A DNA stretch of 64,000 bases. It comes from Owenia fusiformis (taxonomy: Eukaryota > Annelida > Polychaeta > Sabellida > Oweniidae). Shown one piece after another: positions 27,001 through 42,000 of this stretch; position 1 is the stretch's first letter, and each line of letters begins with the position of its first letter. The notes under the pieces are model-generated. The model had not been told where the DNA came from. It did not search any database and was given only the letters and a program-made list of their open reading frames with translations. The stretch lies in NCBI GenBank assembly GCA_903813345.2, contig CAIIXF020000011.1, positions 9,520,842 through 9,584,841 of the forward strand, written 5' to 3'. The translations under genes were made by a program, and so were the position numbers.

Positions 27001-30000
27001 CTATGTACTTAAGTATTTTGCATTTAATCATGAAATGAACTTCATTTTCTATTTCCCCACAAAAGTTACATAATAGTTCATATTCAGGCTTTGGCCGTGA
27101 TTTCACATGTCTACCCAGTTCTATTTGTAACTTATGTGAACTTAATCTCAGTTGTGAAATTGATTGCCTGTGATTTTTGTTTTGGAAGCTTAAATATTGT
27201 TCCCTTTCTAAAGTTGTTTAAATCAAACATACATGTATGTTCTTAAAACTGGTATAATTGTAAAACTTCCATTTCTCCTTATAATTTTGGTGCAATGTTT
27301 TAGTTAGGTTCTTTATGAACAAATGGTCATCCTCACCTCAAACACTTGTTCATTCCAAGTGCTTTGGAGATTACAATCTTTTAAAATGTTATGAACTTTA
27401 CTTGACTAAGTATTTTTTAATCCTAAACTGTACATTTCATAGTTAGATATGCTTTATAAATAGAGGATATCCTATGATTTATGAGTGATATGATTTTTAT
27501 CCACGAATGGATATGATATCTGCACGAGCGAGCATAGCGAGAAAGTGCAGATATCAATATCCATGAGTGGGTTAAAATCATATCACGAGTAAATCATAGG
27601 ATGTTCTTTATATTCCATAGTTGAAGTCATCATCAGAATCGTCAGAAATTAAGTGATTTAAATCGAATTTTCCAACGATCCGACGATATTGACACTAAGC
27701 CTCGTTTTGAATCTGAAGTAGCAAAAATCCATAATTCATAGCATACGGCGCCGTATGTCATGGCTAAAACACCGTATGCTATGGTTAAGTGAAAATTTGT
27801 CAAAAATATCATATTTTACCACTGATTAAAAACTATGGAATAAAGGAGGTTATCTGGACAAATTTGTATAAGTCGTATCCAATATTTAATGAGATGAATA
27901 TCAAAGCACAAACCAAGGGGAAAACGACCCAGTTCTCATAGACTGCTAGTGTTGCAGTTGATGTTTTCAAACAGAGAATGTTTTTTAAAAAGGACAGGAA
28001 ACAATAGTTTCAAGTGACTTGATATGTTTTTTACTTGACCATATTTCTAAACCATACATTAAAACTGCTTGGACAAGTGAATCGAAGGCAACTGATAAGG
28101 GAATGTCATTAAACTTGTGATACTGTTGCTTTATTTTGAATAAAGCTTTTCTAGATTGTTCTTTAAGATAGCATATTTGTTTATCAAATTACTTTTCCTG
28201 TTGAAAATACACCCTAGATATTTGTAGTCTTTAACACATGGAATCACTTCATCATTGAATTTGAAAGTTTCATCTGGTTTAGAGTTAAAAATAATAGTTT
28301 TTGGTTTAACAGTGTTGACAACAAGATGATAGTTTCGGCAAAAATCAAAGAGATGGTCTAGCGTTGAGTGAACACCAGATTTAGAGCTACCTATAAATAT
28401 TATTTTTGTTCATTAGTTGAGTAATTTTACATTATACATAGCAGTTCTTAAAAAAAATAGACAACAGCAACGCCGAAGCGTAGCAAATCCCATCGAACAG
28501 CCATGGCTGGTATTATTACAAACAAAGTATATAGCAAAAATAGCAGCCATTTTTCAAAATGGCCACTTTCTACCAAAAGTGTCATTAGATAGTGTGCCAT
28601 GCTTATAGTATTCACATACCAAATATGAACAAAATCGATCCACTACTTTTCCAGTTATAGTAAAATACGTTAAAATTGTGGCCATTTTTCAAAATGGCAG
28701 CCTTCTACCAAAAGTGTCATTAGACAGTGTCATGCTTATGGTATTCACATACTAAATATGAACAAAATCGCTACACTACTTTTCCAGTTATAGTAAAATA
28801 CGTTAAAATGGTGGCCATTTTTCAAAATGGCCGCCTTTTACCAAAAGTGTCATTAGACAGTGTGCCAGTAGTCACATACCAAATATGAACAAAATCACTA
28901 CACTACTTTTCGAGTTATAGCAAAATACGTTAAAACGGAACAATTTGGATTCATGTGATAAAGGATGAATTGTCTAGGGGATGAATTGTCTAGGGGATAA
29001 GTTGTCCAGGGGATGACTTGTCTAGGGGATGAGTTGTCCAGGGGATGAGTTGTCCAGTTACCCTTGAGTTATCAAAGATTATGTTTTTTCTGAAAAATGG
29101 CAGCCATTTTGAAATTCAGCCGCCATCTTGAAAATTCTTTCTCTAACATAAGCTACTGTTTAAACATCATCATATTTTGAGCCAAATCCGTTCATTGGTA
29201 TTTGTGTTATCAACGATTACGTTTTTTACGAAAAATGGCAGCCATTTTGAAATTCAGCCTCCATATTGAGATATTTTTTCTCTAACAGAGCTACTGTGTA
29301 CCTAGGCATCATCATATAAAATCTGCACCAAATCCATTCACTGGTATTTGAGTTATCATAGATTACATTTTTTATGAAAAATGGCCGCCATTTTGAAATT
29401 CAGCCTCCATCTTGAAAATTCTTTCTCTAACAGAGCTACTGTGTCCCAAGGCATCATCATATAAATTCAGAACCAAATCCATTCACTGGTATTTGAGTTA
29501 TCATAAATTACGTTTTTTATGAAAAATGGCCGCCATTTTAAAATTTCCTATATCTCCCTCGAACTTCGTTTGGTGGATAATCATAGTTTCTGTGTGTTTA
29601 CCTCTTTAAGTTCACCCCTAGACATTGGTTCCACATTGATTAGTGACCACATCCTCTCTAGCATGGTAGAGTTACTGTTCTGCAGTGTATACAAGCCACT
29701 TATCCCAGTCAGTAGCCTAGAGAGAAAAGAATATAGAATCTACAGGGTGTTTCATAAGGACGTCCCCAAGTCAATCACCAGTCCTAAGTAGCATACCCCC
29801 TATTTTATATATCATATGAAAGCTTGGTAAATTCTGGACTTATAAGAACAACTTTGATTAAGCTCAATAGTTTTTACATTTTGCTACATATCTCTACAAA
29901 AGGTACCCATTTTACCTTTAGCATAGAATCGGAAAGCCACATTTTTTCCAAAATTAGTCATATGCCCTGCCCTGAATTGAATAAGCTTTAGCTGTGATAA

Positions 30001-33000
30001 CCATGCCTCAATAGACTGTTAGCTATAGTATAAATAAATGAACTTATAAATAAATGAACTTATAATATTTGATCGATGCTGAGGATATATCTTAATGATA
30101 TTTGAAAGACAAAAGTATTAAATATTTCAAAGTAATGCCCCTAAGAGTGCACTAGTGACTACCAAACATAAGTTCATATATTATGTTCCTGAAAACCAGG
30201 CATGCTAATATTTGGCACATAAGTCCAGAATTGAATAAGCTTTATTACGGAATATAACCATCAATACCATCATAAATGTATTCTACCTCTGAGTGGCAAA
30301 CAGTTGGAAGCCAGGGGCAGCTTTTACAGAGTCCCCATGGCCAGGTATAGACAGAGTGTTAGACTGCAGCAGTGGCACTAGAGTGGAAATAACATCCATA
30401 GGGGCATAGTCAATGTCCTCTAGCAGGATCCAACGTCCCTCCATCACAGCTTGAGTTAATGTACCTGGTTGCCATAGAAACTCCCCTGGGATGTCTGTAC
30501 AGCGGTATGTTCCAAGTAATGCCTGCAAGGAAAATATGGCATGACAATGTTCAGACAAGAGGAGGGTATGTTATTGGAGAGGCTCTTATCAATTACAAAT
30601 ATCACTTAAACTCTTAAGATTCTAAACACTTCACTGAGTATAGTAAATAATACATGTACACATTAGGCGTCCAATGATACATGCTTAACTAAACATCAAA
30701 ATACACTTAAATTATTCCAAAATATTTCAAGGAGCCTCTGGATCACAGGTAATTACTTTGCTATCAGTTTGATCTCCAAGCTGCACTTTTATGAGATGAG
30801 GTGTCTTCATTCTTCCTGTCAGGGCAGCCAAGTGCTCAACTAGTGCAGTCTTCCCTGAGCCAACAGGTCCCTGGAGTAGAACAGGCGACCCCACGGCAAC
30901 AGCAAGAGACAAGCTGCGCAAATTCCTTTGTGTTGAATCTACAGGTATTAGAAATTTACTGTTGTCAACTTCCTGAAAATACATTTACACATCATTTTAA
31001 TATTCATATATTAAGGCAGAATTATAACATAATATAAACAAAGTATAAACTTCCAATTGAAATGCATAAAGGCTCAAATGGGTAAAATGGAGAAAGTATG
31101 GAGTGACACTATTTGATTCAGTAAATTCCACAGTGATCATCATTTCCACTTTTCTAATCCACTTTAATTTCATATGGTTCGTTTTTGTTATCAATGAAAC
31201 ATTTAGAGCATGCACAGCAGTGGGTTATGCCGTCATTTAGGGTACATTCACCAATGAGACATTTAGAGCATGCACAGCAGTGTGTTATGCAGTCATTTGG
31301 GGTACATTCACCAATGAGACATTTAGAGCATGCACAGCAGTTTGTTATAGAGTCATTTGGGGTATATTCACCAATGAGATATTTAGAGCATGCATAGCAG
31401 TGTGTTATACAGTCATTTGGGGTATATATTCACCAATGAGATATTTAGAGCATGCATAGCAGTGTGTTATACAGTCATTTCGGGTATATATTCACCAATG
31501 AGATATTTAGAGCATGCATAGCAGTGTATTATGCAGTCATTTGGGGTACATTCATCAATGAGACATTTAGAGCATGCACAGCAGTGTGTTATGCAGTCAT
31601 TTGGGGTACATTCATCAATGAGACGTTTAGAGCATGCACAGCAGTGTGTTATGCAGTCATTTGGGGTATATATTTACCAATGAGATATTTAGAGCATGCA
31701 TAGCAGTGTGTTATACAGTCATTTGGGGTACATTCATCAATGAGACATTTAGAGCATGCACAGCAGTGTGTTATGCAGTCATTTGGGGTACATTCATCAG
31801 TGAGACGTTTAGAGCATGCACAGCAGTGTGTTATGCAGTCATTTGGAGTATATATTTACCAATGAGATATTTAGAGCATGCATAGCAGTGTGTTATACAG
31901 TCATTTGGGGTACATTCATCAATGAGACGTTTAGAGCATGCACAGCAGTGTGTTATACAGTCATTTGGGGTACATTCATCAATGAGACGTTTAGAGCATG
32001 CACAGCAGTGTGTTATGCAGTCATTTGGGGTACATTCATCAATGAGACATTTAGAGCATGCACAGCAGTGTGTTATGCAGTCATTTGGGGTACATTCATC
32101 AATGAGACGTTTAGAGCATGCACAGCAGTGTGTTATGCAGTCATTTGGGGTATATATTTACCAATGAGATATTTAGAGCATGCATAGCAGTGTGTTATAC
32201 AGTCATTTGGGGTACACTCATCAATGAGACATTTAGAGCATGCACAGCAGTGTGTTATACAGTCATTTGGGGTATATATTCACCAATGAGATATTTAGAC
32301 CATGCATAGCAGTGTGTTATACAGTCATTTGGGGTACATTCATCAATGAGACATTTAGAGCATGCACAGCAGTGTGTTATACAGTCATTTGGGGTACATT
32401 CATCAATGAGACATTTAGAGCATGCACAGCAGTGTGTTATACAGTCATTTGGGGTACATTCACCAATGAGACATTTAGAGGATGCATAGCAGTGTATTAT
32501 GCAGTCATTTGGGGTACATTTACCAACACTCATGTACACCATTCTTAAATCTACATATCTACATCAGATTGATCAATTTGCAGCATACATAAAGGAAATG
32601 AAAACAAAATATCCAACCTGTTTGGAGTCACTCTGTATGTTATTTATAAGTATTCCACACACGGCAACTACATCTTCAGTGAGGTCACGCTCTACAAGGT
32701 GGCCCATAGTATGTGACACATTCTCATCCAGTCTCTCTTCACTCTTGTCACCATATATCTGAACATGACCAGCTGCAATCTTTTGCAGTTCTACATTGTG
32801 CCTAAAGTTACAATTACATTAAATCCTCTTAATATGAACACCTCTATAATCCAAACACCTCTCAAACTCTGAAGTGTGAACACTTGCTAAACATGTTTTC
32901 TGAAATTTGTTACCAATATGTTTAAATATGCTTTATGGAAATAATTGACTTTAAACAAAAGTAACTTTCTAGATTACTAAAGCTTAATATCTTCCATTCC

Positions 33001-36000
33001 AAAGAAATGGAAAAGTATTTTTAAAAAATGATTCAAAAGCGAAGTGTGAGACCAAGTATACTGAAAACATAAAACAGCTTTTATTAAACATTGTATTTAA
33101 CATTAAAAACTTTACTCCAAAAAGATTCATTTACACACTAATCAACATTTCTGGAGGAGAAAGGATATACAGGTAGATGAGAAACACCTTATTGTCAATT
33201 ATTTTGAAAGAAAACTTTTCAGAAAATATAATATTTCTCTTTTGATATTGAAATTCCATGTTCATAGAGCATACTTTTCCAAATGCCGCTAACCTGTACG
33301 AGATTTCAAGCATAATTAACTGAAGGTCTTTGGAAAATATAGTCGATGACTGAATGTGTGTGTGGTATGACTGTGAATGAATGTCATGTGATTGGGGTGA
33401 TATCAAATGGATATATATCTTAAAATTTGGTAACATTGCAATAACAACAAAAAATCACTTGTTTTATGTATTGTGATTTGAATGACAAATCTGAATAAAT
33501 ACTTTAGAAATGGTACTGCTCATGCACTAGAGGTTTAATATTATAAAGAACCCTTACTCGCACCTACCTTATTCTAAGTTTAATAAATGTATCTTTGTCA
33601 ATGTATTGCTTCTGGAAGGTTTCCATCTGTGAGTCTGTCATATCAACCAATGTTCCAATAGTCAGAGTGGCAAACCTATATGAGTAGTATGAATGTATAC
33701 AGGTTTTAAAGGGTTCCGATTAGCATCCCGTATAAAAACAATATGGCGGCTCCAGGCGAATCAACTGGATCAGTCCATTTTCAAGAAATGAGGGGAGTTC
33801 TGTAAAATCCAGTTTATTGAAATTGTCTTTGAGATAAAGTAATCCGTTTATAATGATTTTGAAAACGTTATCCAAAGAGTGATTGCGTTCAAAGAATACA
33901 TGTACAACAGCCAATATAAATCCTTGTATTAGAAACCGGTTTGTCTTGCTTTGTTTCATTTGTAGGATACTCGAACCTGTGAACCCTTGAGTATTATTCC
34001 GGGATCGGGCCTTTTATACTAAACGGTGAGCAACACCAGAAACGAGCGTTCAATTTGCTAAACGATATGCGTCACCCTTTAATGACCCTGCCGCGCCTCA
34101 GGGAATGACTAATTAAAGAGCATAGAGTAACAAGCCAGATAAAGAAATTGAAAGAAAGTGTGCTAAATTCAAATTCAATACTCCATGTGGGAATTGAACC
34201 TAGGACCCTTGACTGATGACCAAAGACTGATGGTCTATAAAGGAGCTATAAAGGCTTAAACCACTACAGCCGGGCTGTAGCAGTAACTTTGCTATCCAAG
34301 GTTGTTACACTATTCCCCCTTTGAAAGGACCATGCTCTCATGGTCAGCCCCGCTGTCCCTAGCAGTGACTTGCCACACAAACACATAGGCGCAAAGAATA
34401 CAACCAATGCTTTTATCCCACCACTTTTGGTCAGCCGAGCAACAAGAATGGTATTTCAGGTGGAGTATACACGTATGTATGCTGATCACCACACGAGACA
34501 TACCTGCTCTTATTTAATTTGTCCAAAGCAATGATTTACCCCTAATCTCAACATGCCCACTAAATTAAGTTTGGATTTACCATAATTAACTGAAGGCTTT
34601 GGAAAATATAGTCGATGACTGAATTACTGGATGAGCGTGGTGTAAAAGTGGTTTTGAAAAATAGCAAATTTCTCTTTATGTAGGTAATTTGTGGTTTATG
34701 ATTCTACATTGATTCTGAAAATACTGGTGTCTAGTTTTTCAGCGTTTTGGAAATATTCAGATTTATACCCCCCTTGTTTGATTTTGAGGGGGGTACTAGG
34801 AAGGCCATGTAAAATTCCTAGAATTTACAAGCAATCATTTTGATATTTACAGGTAATCATGTACTTATCATGTCCTACAAAAGTAATAAGTTTCATCAAA
34901 GTTAGTCAACTGGTTGCTATGGAAACGGAGATCATATGTCAAAAAGTACACAATTTCGTCAAAATGTAAGACATCCCATGAGACAAAACACATATTATTT
35001 TAATGAAATTGGAAAGAAACACCATAAAAACATTTTAGAAAACTTATTCAGAGTATGTTTGATAATATTAAATCAAGTGCTGTTTTATCCTATCCACACA
35101 GTGAAATCTATTGCTCATGATTATATGGCAATGCAAATTAATTTAGAAAGGGGACGTGGCACTTTTCCAAAGAATTCTTAACTTGTGTCCAAATTTTTGA
35201 AGAAAATAAATAACCAATTGTCCTGTTATTTACAGATATTATTCACATCATTATGTTTGACTATCATGGAAAGTTTCATTAGTGTTGGTTTCCTGGTTAC
35301 TATACTATGCAGATTTATACCCCTTGGTATGATTTTTAATGGGGGTACAATGAAAGCCATCTATAATTCCTAGAATATACAGCCAATCATCTTGATATTT
35401 ACAGGTAATCGTCTACATATCATGTCTTACAACCATGACAATTTTCATCAATGTGTATTAATTGGTTGCTATGGAAACATAAATCATTTTTTCAAAAGTA
35501 CACATTAAGGGAGGTACTATGAAAGCCATATATAATTCCTAGAATCATCAATCATCTTGTTATTGGCAGGTAGTTATCTACTCACCATGTTCTTCCACTA
35601 TGACAAAGTTCATAAATGCGGGGCAAATGGTTGCTATGGTAACAGAAATCATTTGTTAAAAAGTACACATTAGGGCGTACTATGAAAGCCATTTATAATT
35701 CCTTAAATATCAAAACAATCATTATGATATTTACAGACAATCTACTACTTATCATGTCCTACCATGATGACAAGTTTCATCAATGTGGGTCAAATGTGGG
35801 TAGAAATCTATTTGTTAAAAAAGTACACATTTCGTAAAATTTTAAGACATTGAAAATCTTCATCAAATTGGGAGGAATTAGCATGAAAACATTTTTAAAA
35901 ACCTATTTTGAGTATGTCTGATAATATTTAATCAATGGATATTTCATCTGGGCCATTTGATATATTGTATTTGCTTATGATAATAAAACTATGCAGAATG

Positions 36001-39000
36001 CGGCTGTCACATTATGCGTAGGGACATAGTAAATTATGAGCTGATCTCACTTAGTCATCTTTTATATCATTTGCATCAAAATCCTCATTCATAGATCTTT
36101 CAACGTCTACTTCTGTCAAAGCATCCGTTGCAATCTTTGTGTGACTATATGTCTATGAGATCATCAGGTGGAATGGGTTGGTCTGGCCAATTTGGCTCTA
36201 TTTTGCCATCAACAAGTTACCACGTCACTTGTAATAAACAAACTAAGAGATATAAACAACTATTACACCCAATTAAAAATACTGGAAATGCTTCTTAATG
36301 AATTCTAAAAACAATGAACATTTGAAAAAACCATCAGACATAAAAAAAGTTGAGAACAACAGCATGATTTACATTGATTTCAGTGAATACCCGATACTCA
36401 CTTGCGGAATATGTCATACTCACTTGCGGAATATGCCATACACCACAGGTGAATATGACATATACTGCAGGTGAAAACGTGATACAGAAAGCCTTGATTT
36501 GATTGGTTGCGAGAATCGACTCTAAATGTAAAACTACGCTGGATTACCAATATAGTTAGTGCGTCGAGTACTAATATATGAATCCTGGATTGATTGAGTA
36601 AGTTTATTACGCGAGATTGGTGACTGATATATATTCGATACACAGTACTGTTAATTCAGTAATCACTATAATAATTTATAACGTTTTACTTGTTCGTTCA
36701 ATCGATGCAATTGACAATTGCGCACTTCCGTATCACGTTCTCATTGGTTAGTGTGTATGCCATATACCGCAGGTGAATCTGTCATACACCACAAGTGAAT
36801 ATGCCATATTCGTTGCGGAATATGACATATTTTTGTATCGTGTTTACCGTGTAACACGTTGGTGACCAGTGATGTCAATAAAGCGTCCACTGTTGTGATT
36901 GATGAGATGTGATAAGTTTTATGAAATGTTTCCATGCTTATTTCTCCCAAAATGATGAACATATTATGTGCTTAATGTCAAAGGTTACATGAGTCTTCGA
37001 TTTTTATGAATATGTGTACTTTTTTAACAAATGATTTCTGTTACCATAGCAACCAAATTACCAACACTGAGGCACTTGTTATACTGGTAGGACATGTAAA
37101 CGGATGATTACCCGTAAATATCAAGATGATTGATTGAATATTCTAGGAATTATACATGGCTTTCATAGTACCCCCTTAATGTGCACTTTTTAACAAATTA
37201 TTTCTGTTACCAGAGCAACCAATTGACCAACATTGATGGCACTTGTCATACTGGTAGGACATGATAAGCAGATGATTACCTGTAAATATCAAGATGATTG
37301 ATTAAATATTCGGGGAATTATACATAGTACCCCTTGATGTGCAATGTTTAAGAAATTATTTCTGTTACCATAGCAACCAATTGGCCAACATTGATGGCAC
37401 TTGTCATACTGGTAAGACATGATAAGCAGATGATTACCCATAAATATCAAGATGATTAATTTAATATTCCAGGAATTATACATAGTATCTCCTTAATGTG
37501 TATTTTTTAATAAATTATTTCTGTTATCATAGCTACCAAGTGTTAAACATTAATGAAACTTGTCATAGTGGTAGTGCATTATAAGTAGATGACTACCTGT
37601 AAATATCAAGATGAATGGCTGTATATTCTAGGAATTATAGATGGCTTTCATTGTACCCCCCTTAAAATCATACCAATGGGGTATAAATCTGTTTACCATA
37701 GTAACCAGTTATCCAACACTGATGAAATTTTCCATGATAGTCAAACATAATGATGTGAATAATATCTGTTAATTTCAGGACAAATGGTTACTTATTTTCT
37801 TCAAAACGTTGAACACAAATAAAGAATTCTTTGGAAAAGTGCCACATCCCCTTTCTAAATTTACTTGCATTGGCATATAATCATCAGCAATAGATTCCAC
37901 TGTGTGGATAAGATAAAACAGCAGTTGATTTAATATTATCAAATATACTTTGAATAAGTTTTCTAAAATGGTTTCATGGTGATTCCTTCCAATTTCATGA
38001 AAATAATATGTGTTTTGTCTCATGGGGTATCTTACATTTTGACGAAAATGTGTACTTTTTAACACATGATCTCCATTTCCATAGCAACCAGTTGATCAAC
38101 TTTAATGAAACGTGTCATAATGGTAGGACATGATAAGTACATGATTACCTGGAAAAATCAAGATGATTGGCTCTATATTCTAGGAATGATATATGGCTTT
38201 CCAAGTACCCCCCTTAAAATTACACCAGGAGGGTATAAATCTGAATATTTCCAAAACGCTAAAAACTAGACACCAATGATTTCAGAATCAATGTATAATA
38301 ATAAACCACAAATAACCTATATGAAGAGAAATTTGCTACTTTTCAAAACCACTTTTACACCACGCTCATTCAGTAAATGTGTGTGTGGTATGACTGTGAA
38401 TGAATGTCATGTGATTGGGGTGATATCAGTAATAATGCGTTGTAAACATCCTTTTGAATTATGCGAGTTGTAGTCCCCGGCTATGCCATCATTTTGATTC
38501 CCAACCCTGTAAAAGTTATTTCAAAATTCCCATATATCAAAATTACATTTGAACACAAAACAGTTCTTTTGGAATGCAATATTGCTACCTGCAAATTTTG
38601 GAAGTGAAAGCTTCAACAGGATGTTCAATGTATTTTTTTACCATACTCCTGTAACAACCTGAGGGCACACTCGTCAAGGGAGCTGTAGTGTAACGAGGCG
38701 GATACTGGACATGAAAGGAAGTGTGCTGAATTCAATGCCCCCTTGCAGGAATCAAATCCAGAATATTCCAGTCGACAGACCGACACAGTCTAACACTGAC
38801 CCATAACGGCTAGCTACTACAGCTGAGACTGAAGTAATGACTTGCTATCAAGGGTCATTTCACTCCCAATGAGGCACAGGGTAAAAAATATCGTTCCTAA
38901 AACATAGGAGTGTGGGCTTAGTGACCCAGAAAGCATGATGGGTCACCAAAAAGCTAATCAGTTCCAGAACTTCTTACCATGAAACATGTGTAAAAAATTT

Positions 39001-42000
39001 CAAGTAAATCTGTTAAGTGGTTTTCCTGGAATCGCAATGACAAGATTTATCTAAGAACTTCCAAAATGGCTGCCAGAATGCAAAGATGGCAGCCGAAAAG
39101 TTAATCAGCTCTAGAACTTCTTATCATGTAACATGTGTGAAAATTTAAAGTAAATCCATCAAGTGGTTTTCCTGGAATCGCGATGACAAGATTTATCTAA
39201 AAACTTCAAAGATGGCCACCAGAATGCAAGATGGCCATCGAAAATTTAATCAGCTCTAGAACTTCTTACCATGTAACATGTGTAAAAATTTGAAGTAAAT
39301 CCGTCTAGTGGTTTTCCTGGAATCGTGGTGACAAGAAAGTGAGACACTGCCCGCTGCCTACCACCCCCTGCCCACCACCCGCTCATCAAGCTGACGACAA
39401 TATCTTTACTTTTTAGGTACGATAAAAAAAACTTCATCTATCACAAAACTTCAATCATTTTCCAAATTTCACAGATTAGTATTTTCATTTTTATTTTTAG
39501 TAAAAAAAATTACCATTTTATTTTGACATCTTCTGATTTTAGAAAATTGAGAAATGGTTTCCAGTTCCACATTCTTTTGACATCCTCTCTGGCAAAATAT
39601 GTCAGCCAATATGTAGCTTCTACCAATTCCTTTGGTGCCAGTTTCTCAGTTCCTTTAGACTGGAAATAAATGAGATTTATTGGAGTTAATAAAATATAAA
39701 GTTCTAGGAAACATAAAATAAAATCATATGAACAAATATATGAATTTCTTTTATTCAACTGAGGAACTTGATTGTTCTGCAAGTAGTAGATGTACTTTTT
39801 CCTGTTTTATTCACTTTCTGAAGTATTAGCAATCAGTTCACCTTTCTCGGTTTCTTTGATAATGGTTCCTTTGCTGTAGTTGTTTCTTCAAATGGAGCAG
39901 GCTTACTGCGACAATACTCAATTGTAAACCTGTAAATTTAAATCAACAATGATTGAAACTAGGTAGAAAACACAATACTATGGAGCAGCAAAAAGACAGG
40001 AATATCAAAACTAAGGGGTGCAATCTCTGAAGTATCTATATCTCAAATCTGAAAGCTAAATATTGAAGTATGTGGCATTAAGACTAAAAGAATGATGAGG
40101 CATAAACATGCAAATTGTCACAACCTGCTTTTTGTCGCAAATGCCAACTGCCAAATACAGAACACCAACCACTTAATGCAAAACACCAACAGTGTCTGAC
40201 ACCAACCGCTGAACACCATCCACAAAAAGTTGGAAACTAATAACAATATGTCACCCCATTATGAAGGTGACATAATAAAAATACTTTGACTTTAAAATTT
40301 TGAATTTGAATTTTGAACAGAAAGCCCAATTGGGTTACACCCCGGTTGTCCGAAACCCAGTTGTCCGAAACCCAGTTGTCCGAAATCCAGTTGTCCGAAA
40401 CCCATTACTCCGAAAAATATAGTCATAATTTAACAGAGAAAGGGGGGACGTACTTAAGCTTAAAATGGCAGAATTCTGATGTTCATAGATCTCTCTCTCT
40501 CTCTCTAACTTTGCATCCATGGCATGGCGTTACCAGAATGGCAGGAACGTGGGATTTATTTTACATTGAGATTCTAAAAAAGGTTATCAAAACACAATAT
40601 ATATTATGGAACAGTTTATCTATCTTCTTCAATCTCTTTTATATAGGCAAAATAAAATGAAACATTTTGAAACAGATAAAATAAGTTAACGCATAGAACT
40701 TAAAGAATAAAACAGTGTACATAAATACAGTGTCAAAAAAATATTTCGTCGCATTTAATTTCTTAGTCTCTGTCTCTTATCAAATCGTAAAAGAACAAAA
40801 CATTCGAAACTTAATCACTTGGGATCAACTGGAAACGAAGACAGGCTGTCCTCGTATCAAAATGGAAGTTCTCCCAGAAGTTTCATTTTCGCCATGTACT
40901 CACTTCATCCTTTTTGAATTTAATCTCTATTTCTCGAACAGAGTACGTAAATGAAGAATAAGTTTTGGTTTCAAAGGATGTACACATCAGCTTTACTAAA
41001 TAAATGCCCACTGGCTTGGGAAAGCTATTTTCCCTTTTATGAACGCCTACCCACGGTGTATAACCCAAACGCTCCTACATGCACGACGGAGCGTTTCATT
41101 TACGCGGAAACGCTCCGGAGCGAAATAAAATGGCGGCTAATGAAGATTCCACTATGACCGTAAGTATTGTTTCTCTCGTTTCTCTTACATATCATATGTT
41201 ATGGTGAAATATTATGTACCATTCGATGAACAATACCGTGAGGAAAGATCTTATTTATTCAACTTCTGGTGGTAAACTGTTATTTGCTTGATCAAAGCTC
41301 CGTAGTGTAGATCGAACGAATCTGAAGATGATGATTTGACCACAAATTACGAATTAAACCAGTATTTCTATGAAAACGTTAACCTTTCTGTTAAAGTAGT
41401 AGATCACAAACTCGTATATTCTCATTTCCTAAAATCCCAGTCCAAATCCATTACTTGTACTCGAGAAATCGCTTGTTTTCCTCAAAACGCTCCGTCGATT
41501 TAGAACACAATTTTAGAAACGCTCTTACCATTTTGTTTTGATATCATTTTCAGATTATTAGAGAAGAGTTCCGAATCGAATCTATCTCTCAAAAACGTGT
41601 TGTACTTGGTAGGCAAATTGAAACATCTGAACCTGGTGGTGCTAAACGTGCAACTAGCTGATTTAAGCCTACATTAGATGATTTCATGCCTACATGTGTG
41701 CTAAATCATAAAACTATAGAAAAAACTAAAATTTATATGTGAATTAATCTTTCTTCTTTTGATGCCAAGGGGTATAATAGATCTTTTCTTTCGCTTCCTG
41801 GAAGGGAAAGGCAAGCTATATATTTCCTAAACTGATCTAGACTACCGGAGCGTTTCCAGTTCACTGTGTTAACCAGATCGGAGCGTTTCTTGAATATGAG
41901 AATGTCATCATTTTTAAGGCTGGATTTTCGGTCATCAAATCACTATTACGATAATGTATGGTGCGTTGAAGCATTGGACTTTGACTAAAATATACGTTGG

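Noticed and set aside
29738-30250. Complete mariner element
   Set aside because: Only one terminus is convincing and the inverted pair is weak; listed as a possible fragment only.
31185-32548. Repeat proteins (units like IFRACIAVCYAVIWG) on the plus strand and Cys-rich ones on the minus strand
   Set aside because: The 60-bp period keeps any frame open; both strands give equally long frames and the array lies in a midasin intron.
33720-33959. 79-codon minus-strand frame in a midasin intron
   Set aside because: No recognisable domain, no splice or promoter context, length expected by chance in AT-rich DNA.
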